This document shows positions 7,587 through 15,750 of a stretch of DNA of 64,000 nucleotides, in pieces. Location: the NCBI RefSeq assembly GCF_028649435.1, contig NZ_JAQSIN010000010.1. One strand, written 5' to 3'. A model generated the notes under the pieces. The model saw only the letters and a list, made by a program, of their open reading frames with translations. It was not told the origin of the DNA and did not search any database. The position numbers and the translations under genes are program-made. The stretch comes from Curvibacter microcysteis. Lineage in GTDB: Bacteria; Pseudomonadota; Gammaproteobacteria; Burkholderiales; Burkholderiaceae_C. How positions within the stretch are numbered: the stretch's first letter is position 1; each line of letters starts with the position of its first letter.

Positions 7587-8720
7587 TCAATCGGACTTGC
7601 TCAGATCGCGAACCAACACGGCGGGCAGTTGCGCGTGCAAACTGCCGCGACTGATGCGGACCACGGCGCCATCCATCCAGCTGGCCATGGTCAGCGTGTG
7701 CTGTTCTGCGGTGATCTCCACCGTCGGAAACCGGCTGTCATGGGTGAGCAAGGTCTGGCGCAAGGTGTCCAGGGCTTCGCAGTTCAGCCGCTGGTCCACA
7801 ATCAACATCTGCGGGCGGTCGCCGTCACAGGCGCGGCGGGCCCGCTCGGCGCTGATCACCGTGTCGACTTGCAAGCCGCTGGCGGCGCAGATCTGTTCGA
7901 CGTCTTCCTGCAGGCCGATGTCAGCCGTCACCAGCAGCAGGCGCGGGCTGGTCAGCCCGCGCGCATGGCTGCTGGACCAGGACGAATCGGGGCTGCCTTG
8001 CAGCTCCATCGGCACGCTTTGCCCGAGTTGCTGCACGGTGCGTTTGAATTCCAGGCTCAGCGTCAGTTGCTGGTTGGATTCGTTGTGCTGAATGGGAATC
8101 TGGGCATGGGCGGCGGCCTCGACCAACAGCCACCAGCTCAAGCGATAGGGCTCAGGCTGGTGGGTGCTGTGGGGGCTGGAGTCAGACACGGTGGGGCGGG
8201 CCTTGAAACTCAGCAGCCCATGCGGTGGCCAACTGGGCAGTTCCAGTGTGACCGTGAGCCGGTAACCAGGACGGGCCATCCAAGACAGCGCTGCGTGCAG
8301 CAGGGTCTCCAACAGCCCGGGATCGATCAACACCTCCACCGGTTGCAGGCGGTGGACCAAATCCACCGCACGGCTTTGCAGCAGGCCTGCGTTGTCTGCG
8401 AGCGCCTGGCGCAGTCGGGCATCCAGGGCGACTTGCTCATGTGACTGCCGGATCGGGCTGTGCGCCAAGCGATCCAACAATTGGCTTTGGGTGGCGATGC
8501 GCCGGGCGGTGCCCAGGGAGGCCATCAAGGCAGTCACTTGCTGGCGTGAGAGTTTGCCGGTGCCCAGCAGGTGCTGAACGATGTGCTCCATCTCCAGCAG
8601 TGGCCCCGACAACTCGGCGCCAATCGACCCAGCCAGCAGGTATTCCGGGCGGGGCGAGGGCGTGGCGCCGGGTGAGGTGGAGCGCCCGTCGGGGCGGACA
8701 GAGTCAGAGGGGAGGGCCAT
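7587..8720 (-). CDS. Degenerate sensor-kinase/receiver-like protein
   Basis: A 377-residue protein with no confident family match. Its layout resembles a hybrid histidine kinase without catalytic residues: residues about 28-85 form a helical segment like a dimerisation domain (LEMEHIVQHLLGTGKLS), but no histidine sits in the H-box position with the usual context. Residues about 125-220 (VEVLIDPGLLETLLHAALSW) resemble the N-box region of the ATPase domain without N and G boxes. Residues about 265-377 (RLLLVTADIGLQEDVEQICA, then MLIVDQRL) look like a receiver fold with an aspartate in LIVDQ. ATG 8720 is used; the frame extends to a TTG at 8768. Function unknown; a scaffold or phosphorylation-independent regulator is a guess. 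Confidence 0.6.
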   Translation of the reverse strand: MALPSDSVRPDGRSTSPGATPSPRPEYLLAGSIGAELSGPLLEMEHIVQHLLGTGKLSRQQVTALMASLGTARRIATQSQLLDRLAHSPIRQSHEQVALDARLRQALADNAGLLQSRAVDLVHRLQPVEVLIDPGLLETLLHAALSWMARPGYRLTVTLELPSWPPHGLLSFKARPTVSDSSPHSTHQPEPYRLSWWLLVEAAAHAQIPIQHNESNQQLTLSLEFKRTVQQLGQSVPMELQGSPDSSWSSSHARGLTSPRLLLVTADIGLQEDVEQICAASGLQVDTVISAERARRACDGDRPQMLIVDQRLNCEALDTLRQTLLTHDSRFPTVEITAEQHTLTMASWMDGAVVRISRGSLHAQLPAVLVRDLSKSD

Positions 8721-8858
8721 GGGAGCGTTCAAAGACACCCTGGTTGGGCAGGCGGGGTCATGGGGCAATTTCCTGTCGAAAAGTCATTCGAGCCGAAAAG
8801 TGTCATTTTGTATCACTTGTGGATCGAACGGCGAACATGTTCGCAGGAGTTGCCTCAC

Positions 8859-9599
8859 TCAGCGGGCACCGTCGGCGCAGCCCAACAGCAGCTCGATCAA
8901 GGCTTCAGGGGCGCTGACCATGGGGTCGTGACCAGTGGCCAAATCGACACAGCGGGACCCGGGTAACCAGGCGCCATCCCAGAAGCGGGCGTCGCGTACC
9001 CGCGTACGGATCACGTCGATGGTCGCCAGTGGGGGCTGGGTGCAATCGATGAAGGTCCTGGGGACTGAGGCCACGCGTTGTGGGTCGAACTGCAAAGGCG
9101 CTTCATAGGTATGCCCCGGATGGGGTGTCTGACGTCGCTTGACCCAGGCGTGTCGCTCGGCATCCAGGCCAAAAACCGCAGGATCGGGTGCTGGAAAGCT
9201 GTAGTGGGCATCTTGTTGGGCGGCTGCCAGGCGCGCCTCGCGGGTGGCGCGGGCATGGGTGCTGCTCCAACTCTCGCCCACTTTGGGCACCACCGCATCG
9301 ACGTAAACCAGGTGCTTGAGCCTTTGGGGCATGCGGTCGGCCACAGCTGTACCGAGCATCCCGGCATAAGAGTGCACGGCCAGGACCACGTCCTGAAGCT
9401 CTTCGGCCTCCAGCGCATGCACCACATCCGCGATGTGCGTTTCCAAGGTGATGTTGGCGGACATCAGGTGCGCCCGTTCACCCACCCCCGTGAGGGTCAC
9501 CGCGTGGGCGCGGTGACCCGCTCGGATCAAGCCTTCAGTGACGTGACGCCAGCACCAGGCACCATGCCAGGCGCCGTGAACAAGAAGAAAGTCAGCCAT
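8859..9599 (-). CDS. Alpha/beta hydrolase (MES/pyrethroid-hydrolase-like esterase)
   Basis: The 246-residue product has the compact alpha/beta hydrolase pattern of the salicylate-methylesterase/EstC group: LLVHGAWHGAWCWRHV near the N-terminus forms the oxyanion region, AVHSYAGM near residue 83 has the nucleophile serine (H-S-Y-A-G) and ATGHDPM near residue 225 supplies the catalytic histidine. It should hydrolyse a small ester or amide in the cytoplasm. ATG 9599 gives MADFLLVHG; upstream in-frame starts give unrelated sequence and overlap the next gene. It is divergent from the lipoprotein gene at 9686. Confidence 0.88.
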   Translation of the reverse strand: MADFLLVHGAWHGAWCWRHVTEGLIRAGHRAHAVTLTGVGERAHLMSANITLETHIADVVHALEAEELQDVVLAVHSYAGMLGTAVADRMPQRLKHLVYVDAVVPKVGESWSSTHARATREARLAAAQQDAHYSFPAPDPAVFGLDAERHAWVKRRQTPHPGHTYEAPLQFDPQRVASVPRTFIDCTQPPLATIDVIRTRVRDARFWDGAWLPGSRCVDLATGHDPMVSAPEALIELLLGCADGAR

Positions 9600-9685
9600 G
9601 CAAAAAAGGTCCTGATCTCGGTTGGCGGGGACTCCCCCCATGGAAGGCCCATGCACCATTGTGGTGGCAACCAGATAATGATGGC

Positions 9686-10270
9686 ATGAGTTCATTATTG
9701 ACAAAGACAAGCCCTCGACAGGGGCGGGAGAGCGCCAGGTCTTGGGGGGTCGTCATTTGCCTCGCTGGCCTGGCCTTGGGAGGCTGCAGCCCCGCCTTCA
9801 ATTGGCGGGAGTTGCGGGTCGAGGAGGCGTCTTTGTCCCTGATGCTGCCCTGCAAGCCCGACCGGGGCCAGCGCAGTGTGTCCTTGGCGGGGCAGTCGGT
9901 GGAGATGAGCATGGTTGGGTGCGAGACTGGCGACGCCTTGCTGGCGCTGTCGCACATGCCTTTGCCAACAGGCCTGCCGGTGGGGGAAGCCTTGGCGCAG
10001 TGGCGCGCGGTGACCTTGCAGCATTTGGGGGCGGCGTCAGGGGGCGATGTGACGCAAGCCTTTGTGCCTCCTGGCGCCTTGGTCGTGCCGCAGTCCGTGC
10101 GCCAACGGGTGCAGGGGCGACGATCCGATGGCAGCCCGGTACAGGCTCAGTTGGCTTGGTTTGCTCAGGTCAGCCCCCAGGGCACGCGCCTGTTTCAGGC
10201 CGCTTTTTACGCACCCAAGGTGCCCGCCGAGCCGGCGCAGACCTGGCTCGACAGTCTGCGTTTTCAGTGA
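9686..10270 (+). CDS. Predicted outer or inner membrane lipoprotein
   Basis: The 194-residue product has a signal peptide with a lipobox, VVICLAGLALGGC, so the cysteine near residue 34 should be lipidated. The mature part begins SPAFNWRELRVEEASLSLML and includes MLPCKPDRGQRSV; I do not recognise a named domain, but similar small lipoproteins of unknown function are common in Comamonadaceae. ATG 9686 is chosen because it places the signal peptide at the start. An MFS gene starts seven bases after the stop, suggesting one transcript. Confidence 0.8.
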   Translation: MSSLLTKTSPRQGRESARSWGVVICLAGLALGGCSPAFNWRELRVEEASLSLMLPCKPDRGQRSVSLAGQSVEMSMVGCETGDALLALSHMPLPTGLPVGEALAQWRAVTLQHLGAASGGDVTQAFVPPGALVVPQSVRQRVQGRRSDGSPVQAQLAWFAQVSPQGTRLFQAAFYAPKVPAEPAQTWLDSLRFQ

Positions 10271-10277
10271 GGTCGCA

Positions 10278-11519
10278 GTGCACCATCCTTTGCCCCGAGG
10301 GGCGGCCATTGTTGTCTTTTTTTCCTTTGCCTGTGCGTACTTTCTGTCAGCGCTGATCCGCGCCGTCACGGCCACGCTGTCACCCCTGCTGACGCAGGAA
10401 TTTGCCTTGCAAGCGCGTGATCTGGGCTTGCTGGCGGGGGGCTACTTCTTGGGCTTTGCCGCGACCCAGTTGCCATTGGGCACTTGGCTCGACCGCCATG
10501 GTCCGCGCAAGGTGATTCTTTGCTTCTTGGCGGTAGCGGTGCTGGGGTGTGTGGCTTTCTCCGTGGCCACCAGTTTCACGGCCTTGATGGCGGCTCGGGT
10601 CTTGTGCGGTGTGGGGGTGAGTGCCTGTTTGATGGCCCCTTTGACCGGCTTCAGACGTTGGCTCACGCCTCAAGCCCAGTTGCGTGCCAACTCGTGGATG
10701 CTGATGACGGGTTCGTTGGGCATGGTGGCCTCGACCTTGCCCGTGCAACTGCTCCTGCCCTGGGTGGGTTGGCGTCCGCTGTTTTGGGGGCTGGCTGCCT
10801 TGACGGTCTTGGCCATGGGCTTGATCGCCTGGCGTGTGCCGGTGTGGTCCCGGGCATCGGTGGCTGCCGATGGCGAGGCCGAGGTGGCACCTGGCTATGC
10901 CGAGGTCTGGCGTCACCCCTATTTTCGACGCATGGTGCCGATTGGCTTTTGCAGCTATGGCGGCATGGTGGCCATGCAGACGCTGTGGGCTGGGCCCTGG
11001 ATGGTGCGTGTTGCGGGCTACAGCCCGGCCGAGGCGGCCACTGGCTTGTTTGCCATCAACCTGTGCATGCTTTGCACGTTCTGGGCCTGGGGGCTGTTGA
11101 CGCCCAGGTTGTTTGCCAGGGGCTGGACAGTGAACCGCCTCATCACCCATGGCCTGCCGGTGAGCCTGGGGGTGATGGCCTTGATCATCTTGTTGGGCGA
11201 GCAGGCCGGTGCCTGGGCCTGGGCCCTGTTCTGTGTCACGTCCACGTTCGTTTCATTGGCGCAACCGGCAGTGGCCATGGCCTTCCCGCCGGCGCTGGCG
11301 GGGCGGGCGCTGTCGGCCTACAACCTGGTGGTGTTCGCCGGGGTGTTTGTCGTGCAGTGGGGCATCGGGCTGGGGGTGGACCTGTTTGGCGGCCTGGGAT
11401 GGTCCTCAAGCGCCTCATTCAGGGCGGCCATGGGGGTATTCCTGCTCTGTTCTGTCCTCAGCTACGCCTATTTCAGGCTGGCGAAAAGCCATAATGCAAC
11501 GCGAGTACCGACCCCATGA
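10278..11519 (+). CDS. MFS transporter
   Basis: A 413-residue major facilitator with about twelve hydrophobic segments. The first half shows the A-like motif GTWLDRHGPRKVIL between TM2 and TM3 and ARVLCGVGVSACLMAPL in TM4. The substrate is not evident. GTG 10278 follows GAGG at 10269-10272 and gives the family length; the open frame further upstream overlaps the lipoprotein gene and is not membrane-like. The stop overlaps the ATG of the EIIA gene (ATGA), so MFS and phosphotransfer genes are probably cotranscribed. In related genomes gshB often occupies this position, from memory. Confidence 0.88.
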   Translation: MHHPLPRGAAIVVFFSFACAYFLSALIRAVTATLSPLLTQEFALQARDLGLLAGGYFLGFAATQLPLGTWLDRHGPRKVILCFLAVAVLGCVAFSVATSFTALMAARVLCGVGVSACLMAPLTGFRRWLTPQAQLRANSWMLMTGSLGMVASTLPVQLLLPWVGWRPLFWGLAALTVLAMGLIAWRVPVWSRASVAADGEAEVAPGYAEVWRHPYFRRMVPIGFCSYGGMVAMQTLWAGPWMVRVAGYSPAEAATGLFAINLCMLCTFWAWGLLTPRLFARGWTVNRLITHGLPVSLGVMALIILLGEQAGAWAWALFCVTSTFVSLAQPAVAMAFPPALAGRALSAYNLVVFAGVFVVQWGIGLGVDLFGGLGWSSSASFRAAMGVFLLCSVLSYAYFRLAKSHNATRVPTP

Positions 11520-11962
11520 GCAACAGCATCCTGATCATCGCCCACGCCCCCCTGGCTCACGCCCTGCGCCAGTGCGCGCTGCATGTCTTTCCGGACTGCG
11601 ACCGCGACGTGGTGGCGGTGGATGTGCAGCCCAATCTGTCCCCTGACGAAACCCTGGCCACGGCGCGCATTGCCATGTCCACCCTGGCGCCGCGTGACAT
11701 CCTGGTGCTGACCGATGTGTTTGGCGCCACCCCATGCAACGTCGCCCAGCGTCTGGTGGATGGCGTGCACTCGCGGTTGATCGCAGGCGTCAACCTGCCC
11801 ATGCTGCTGCGCACGGTCACGTACCGGCACGAGTCTTTGGATGCGCTGGTGGCGCGCGCGGTCGTCGGGGGCACGCAGGGCGTGCTGCAGGTGGCCATCA
11901 CGGCGCCGCAAAACCAGGCGAGGAGAAAAAATGATCAAAACCACCACGACCATCAGCAATAA
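11516..11962 (+). CDS. PTS EIIA component, mannose/sorbose family (EIIA-Man-like)
   Basis: The 148-residue protein is a single-domain EIIA of the mannose family. The phosphorylatable histidine is expected at SILIIAHAPLAHAL (His10), and LVLTDVFGATPCNVAQRLV is the conserved second block. No EIIB, EIIC or EIID gene is near, so it is likely a regulatory phosphoacceptor rather than part of a sugar permease, as is typical of betaproteobacteria. Its 3' end overlaps the HPr gene by 32 bases, and its basic tail (QARRKNDQNHHDHQQ) is encoded within that overlap. Confidence 0.93.
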   Translation: MSNSILIIAHAPLAHALRQCALHVFPDCDRDVVAVDVQPNLSPDETLATARIAMSTLAPRDILVLTDVFGATPCNVAQRLVDGVHSRLIAGVNLPMLLRTVTYRHESLDALVARAVVGGTQGVLQVAITAPQNQARRKNDQNHHDHQQ

Positions 11963-12200
11963 GCTCGGCCTGCACGCGCGGGCCTCGGCCAAGCTCACCA
12001 AATTGGCGGGCAGCTTTCCCAGCGAAGTCTGGATTTCCAAAGGTGAACGCCGTGTGAATGCCAAGAGCATCATGGGCGTGATGATGTTGGCTGCCGGCAT
12101 TGGCAGCCAAGTGCAACTCGAGACCGACGGCCCGCAGGAACAAGAGGCCATGGACGCCTTGTTGGCCCTGATCGCCGACAAGTTCGGCGAGGGCGAATGA
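11931..12200 (+). CDS. ptsH: Phosphocarrier protein HPr
   Basis: HPr passes phosphate from enzyme I to EIIA proteins. The 89-residue product has the active-site block NKLGLHARASAKL with His around position 16 and the second block AKSIMGVMMLAA containing the regulatory serine near 47, the site of HPr kinase in bacteria that have it. ATG 11931 follows AGGAGAAAAA. The gene lies within the EIIA 3' end and 49 bases before ptsI, giving the order EIIA-HPr-EI. Confidence 0.96.
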   Translation: MIKTTTTISNKLGLHARASAKLTKLAGSFPSEVWISKGERRVNAKSIMGVMMLAAGIGSQVQLETDGPQEQEAMDALLALIADKFGEGE

Positions 12201-12249
12201 GCCCACTGGGGCTGCGGTCCCGTTTCATCCACCCTCAAGGAAGCCCGGC

Positions 12250-14016
12250 ATGACCTTCACCGTCCATGGACTCGCGGTCGCCCGTGGCATCGCCATTGGG
12301 CGTGCCGTGCTGGTTGCCTCCAGCCGCATCGATGTGGCGCATTACTTCATCGACCCTGCCCGGGTACCGGCCGAAATCGACCGCATCCGCGTGGCCCGCA
12401 ATGCGGTGGTCGACGAATTGCAGCGCCTTCAGCAAAGCGTCGCCCAGATGGGCCCCAATGAGGCGCCGCATGAGCTGACGGCCTTGCTCGATGTGCATCT
12501 GATGCTGTTGCAGGACGAGGCCCTGACCTCGGGCGTCAAACACTGGGTGACCGAACGCCTGTACAACGCTGAGTGGGCGCTGACCACTCAGTTGGAGTTG
12601 ATCGGCCGCCAGTTCGATGAGATGGAGGACGAGTACCTGCGTGAGCGCAAGGCCGACCTCGAGCAGGTGGTCGAGCGCGTGCTGCGCCACATGAAGGGGG
12701 CAGCATCGCCGGTCTCGCCGCCGCCGCCTTCGCCGCGCCGCGCCCAACAGGAATTGCTGCTGGACGACACGGTCGACGTGCCCTTGGTGCTGGTGGCGCA
12801 TGACTTGTCGCCTGCCGACATGCTGCAGTTCAAGCAGAGCGTTTTCGCTGGCTTTGTCACCGATGTGGGGGGCAAAACCTCGCACACCGCCATCGTGGCG
12901 CGCAGCATGGACATCCCGGCGGTGGTCGGCGCGCGCAGTGCCAGCCAGTTGGTGCGCCAGGACGACTGGGTCATCATCGACGGCGACGCCGGCGTGATGA
13001 TCGTCGACCCTTCGCCCATCATCCTGGCCGAGTACGGCTTCAAGCAGCGCCAGGGCGAACTTGAGCGCCAACGCCTGTCCCGGCTGCGCCACACCCCGGC
13101 CGTCACCATGGATGGCGAAAAAGTCGAGTTGTTGGCCAACATCGAGATGCCCGACGACGCCCCCGTGGCGCTGGCTGCGGGCGCTTTGGGCGTGGGCTTG
13201 TTTCGCAGCGAATTTCTGTTCATGGGGCGCCAGGGCAAGTTGCCTGGCGAAGAGGAGCAGTACCAGGCCTACCGCCGTGCGGTGGAAGGCATGCAAGGCT
13301 TGCCCGTCACCATCCGCACGGTGGACGTGGGGGCCGACAAGCCACTGGACCACACCCACCGCGATGATGCCCACCTGAACCCTGCGCTGGGCCTGCGTGC
13401 CATCCGCTGGAGCTTGGCCGACCCGGCCATGTTCCGCACCCAGTTGCGCGCCATTTTGCGAGCGGCCGCGCATGGCAAGGTCAAGCTCTTGATACCCATG
13501 CTGGCGCATGGCAGCGAGATCCGTCAGGCCCTGGCCCAGATCGACCTGGCGCGGGCCGAGCTGGACAACCTGGGGCAGGTCTACGGCCCCCTGCAGTTGG
13601 GCGCCATGATCGAGATCCCGGCCGCCGCCTTGTCGGTGCGCATGTTCCTGAAGTACTTCGACTTCCTGTCCATCGGCACCAACGATTTGATCCAGTACAC
13701 CTTGGCCATTGACCGGGCCGACGAGTCGGTGGCCCACCTGTATGACCCACTGCACCCTGCGGTGCTTCAGCTGGTGGCCGATACCCTGGACGCTTGCCGC
13801 GCCCTGGGCAAAGAGGTCAGCGTGTGCGGTGAAATGGCGGGGGATGTGAGCATGACCCGTTTGCTGCTGGGCCTGGGGCTGCGCAGCTTCTCCATGCATC
13901 CCTCGCAAATCCTGGCGGTCAAGCAAGAAGTCTTGCGCAGCGACACGCGCAAGCTGGGTCCGTGGGCCCAGACCGTGCTGCACAGCGACGAGCCGACGCA
14001 GCTGATGCCCAGCTGA
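12250..14016 (+). CDS. ptsI: Phosphoenolpyruvate-protein phosphotransferase (enzyme I)
   Basis: Enzyme I takes phosphate from phosphoenolpyruvate and passes it to HPr. The 588-residue product has the N-terminal EIN domain with the phosphohistidine motif GGKTSHTAIVAR near residues 205-216 and the C-terminal TIM barrel with GVGLFRSEFLFMGR (around 313-326), FDFLSIGTNDLIQY (about 471-484) and the catalytic cysteine in EVSVCGEMAGD. An unusual proline-rich stretch (SPVSPPPPSPRR, about residues 155-166) interrupts the EIN domain. AAGGA at 12238-12242 precedes ATG 12250. It completes a permease-free phosphotransfer chain with EIIA and HPr. Confidence 0.97.
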   Translation: MTFTVHGLAVARGIAIGRAVLVASSRIDVAHYFIDPARVPAEIDRIRVARNAVVDELQRLQQSVAQMGPNEAPHELTALLDVHLMLLQDEALTSGVKHWVTERLYNAEWALTTQLELIGRQFDEMEDEYLRERKADLEQVVERVLRHMKGAASPVSPPPPSPRRAQQELLLDDTVDVPLVLVAHDLSPADMLQFKQSVFAGFVTDVGGKTSHTAIVARSMDIPAVVGARSASQLVRQDDWVIIDGDAGVMIVDPSPIILAEYGFKQRQGELERQRLSRLRHTPAVTMDGEKVELLANIEMPDDAPVALAAGALGVGLFRSEFLFMGRQGKLPGEEEQYQAYRRAVEGMQGLPVTIRTVDVGADKPLDHTHRDDAHLNPALGLRAIRWSLADPAMFRTQLRAILRAAAHGKVKLLIPMLAHGSEIRQALAQIDLARAELDNLGQVYGPLQLGAMIEIPAAALSVRMFLKYFDFLSIGTNDLIQYTLAIDRADESVAHLYDPLHPAVLQLVADTLDACRALGKEVSVCGEMAGDVSMTRLLLGLGLRSFSMHPSQILAVKQEVLRSDTRKLGPWAQTVLHSDEPTQLMPS

Positions 14017-14073
14017 GGCAGAACCCGCCAGGTGAAGGCTGGGCCGCACGGGCCCTTGCCTCCTTGGCAGGCG

Positions 14074-15063
14074 TCAGGCCTTGCCTTCGAGCACGTGGCC
14101 GGCTTGCTGGTCGGCGTGGTAGCTGGAACGCACCATGGCACCCACGGCCGCATGGCTGAAGCCCATTTTGTAGGCCTCGGTTTCAAACATCTTGAAGGTG
14201 TCCGGGTGCACGTAGCGGCGCACCGGCAGGTGGCTGTTGCTGGGCGCGAGGTACTGACCGATGGTCAGCATGTCAATGTGGTGCTCGCGCATGTCGCGCA
14301 TCACCTGCAGGATTTCTTCATCCGTTTCGCCCAGGCCGACCATGATGCCGCTCTTGGTTGGCACGTTGGGGTGCAGGGCCTTGAACTTCTTGAGCAGGTT
14401 CAGGCTGAAGGCGTAGTCCGAGCCAGGGCGCGCTTCCTTGTACAGACGCGGCACGGTCTCCAGGTTGTGGTTCATCACATCGGGCGGTGCTGCCTTCAGG
14501 ATCTCGAGGGCGCGGTCGTCGCGGCCGCGGAAGTCAGGCACCAAAATCTCAATTTGCGTGTCGGGCGACAGCGCGCGGGTCTGGCGAATGCACTCGACAA
14601 AGTGACCACTGCCGCCGTCGCGCAGGTCGTCGCGGTCCACGCTGGTGATGACCACGTACTTGAGCTTGAGCTTGGCAATCGTCTTGGCCAGGTTCGCTGG
14701 CTCGTTGACATCCAGCGGGTCAGGGCGACCATGGCCCACGTCGCAGAAGGGGCAGCGGCGGGTGCATTTGTCGCCCATGATCATGAAAGTGGCTGTGCCC
14801 TTGCCAAAGCATTCGCCAATGTTGGGGCAGGAGGCCTCTTCACACACCGTGTGCAGCTGGCTTTCGCGCAGGATCTGCTTGATCTCGTAGAAGCGCGTGG
14901 TGGGCGAGCCGGCCTTGACGCGGATCCACTCGGGCTTCTTCAGCACCTCGGCCTGTTCGACCTTGACCGGAATGCGGGACAGCTTGGCCGCTGCCTTTTG
15001 CTTGGCCAAGGGGTTGTAGGCGTCGACCGCCTGTGCTTCACGTACGACTTCGTTGGTGCTCAT
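14074..15063 (-). CDS. lipA: Lipoyl synthase
   Basis: LipA is a radical-SAM enzyme that inserts two sulfurs into octanoyl-protein to make lipoyl groups. The 329-residue product has both cysteine sets: the auxiliary cluster motif CEEASCPNIGEC near residues 74-85 and the radical-SAM motif CTRRCPFCDV near 100-109, followed by VTSVDRDDLRDGGSGHF. The C-terminal serine of the RSSYHAD motif is also present. ATG 15063 (MSTNEVV) gives the family length; the frame continues upstream over lipB without similarity. It is the last gene of the minus-strand unit dat/ybeD-lipB-lipA. Confidence 0.97.
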   Translation of the reverse strand: MSTNEVVREAQAVDAYNPLAKQKAAAKLSRIPVKVEQAEVLKKPEWIRVKAGSPTTRFYEIKQILRESQLHTVCEEASCPNIGECFGKGTATFMIMGDKCTRRCPFCDVGHGRPDPLDVNEPANLAKTIAKLKLKYVVITSVDRDDLRDGGSGHFVECIRQTRALSPDTQIEILVPDFRGRDDRALEILKAAPPDVMNHNLETVPRLYKEARPGSDYAFSLNLLKKFKALHPNVPTKSGIMVGLGETDEEILQVMRDMREHHIDMLTIGQYLAPSNSHLPVRRYVHPDTFKMFETEAYKMGFSHAAVGAMVRSSYHADQQAGHVLEGKA

Positions 15064-15068
15064 CTGAA

Positions 15069-15749
15069 TTACGGCGCGAGAAAGGTCTGGAGCTTCTGGC
15101 TCAGGACCGCTGCCGCGTCTTCCCAAGTGGATTGAACCCCGATTGTAGAAAGGTCCACGGTTTTCAAGCCTGCGTAGCCGCAAGGGTTGATGCGCTCGAA
15201 GGGCGACAGGTCCATCGCCACGTTCAGCGCCAGGCCGTGGTAGGTGCAGTGGCGGCTCACTTTGATCCCCAGCGCCGCGATTTTGCCCAGGCCCCGAAAC
15301 GGGTCGTGGGCGGGCATGGGGCCACTCAGCGCGGCGTGGCTGAACGGGTCGTCCAGGCGCACATAAATGCCCGGGGCCCCGGCCACGCGGTGGCCGGTGA
15401 CACCAAAGTGGATCAGCGTGCGCAGCACGGCCTCTTCGATGCGGTAGACGTACTCTTTGACGAAGTAGCCGCTGCGCCGCAGGTCGATCAGCGGGTAGGC
15501 GACCACTTGGCCGGGACCGTGGTAGGTCACCTGGCCACCGCGGTTGGTGGCTACCACGGGGATGTCGCCGGGAGCCAGCAAGTGGGTGGCTTGACCCGCC
15601 ACGCCCTGCGTGAACACGGGGGGGTGCTCGCAGAGCCAGAGTTGGTCGGCTTGGGCTTCATCGCGCTCGGCGGTGAAGGCCTGCATGGCGGCCAGGGTGG
15701 GTTCGTAAGCCACCCGGCCCAGCACCTGGGCTTGCATGGGCGTGCCCAT
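15069..15749 (-). CDS. lipB: Octanoyl-ACP:protein transferase
   Basis: LipB moves the octanoyl group from acyl carrier protein to lipoyl domains, the substrate of LipA. The 226-residue product contains NRGGQVTYHGPGQVVAYPL (residues about 69-87) and the catalytic cysteine in INPCGYAGL near residue 190, with the lysine in IAALGIKVSRH. An insertion (LDDPFSHAALSGPMP and on) of about twenty residues follows the APGIYV strand; E. coli LipB lacks it. The start is one base after the stop of the aminotransferase gene (TGACATG), and lipA starts five bases after its end, so the three are coupled. Confidence 0.96.
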   Translation of the reverse strand: MGTPMQAQVLGRVAYEPTLAAMQAFTAERDEAQADQLWLCEHPPVFTQGVAGQATHLLAPGDIPVVATNRGGQVTYHGPGQVVAYPLIDLRRSGYFVKEYVYRIEEAVLRTLIHFGVTGHRVAGAPGIYVRLDDPFSHAALSGPMPAHDPFRGLGKIAALGIKVSRHCTYHGLALNVAMDLSPFERINPCGYAGLKTVDLSTIGVQSTWEDAAAVLSQKLQTFLAP

Positions 15750-15750
15750 G

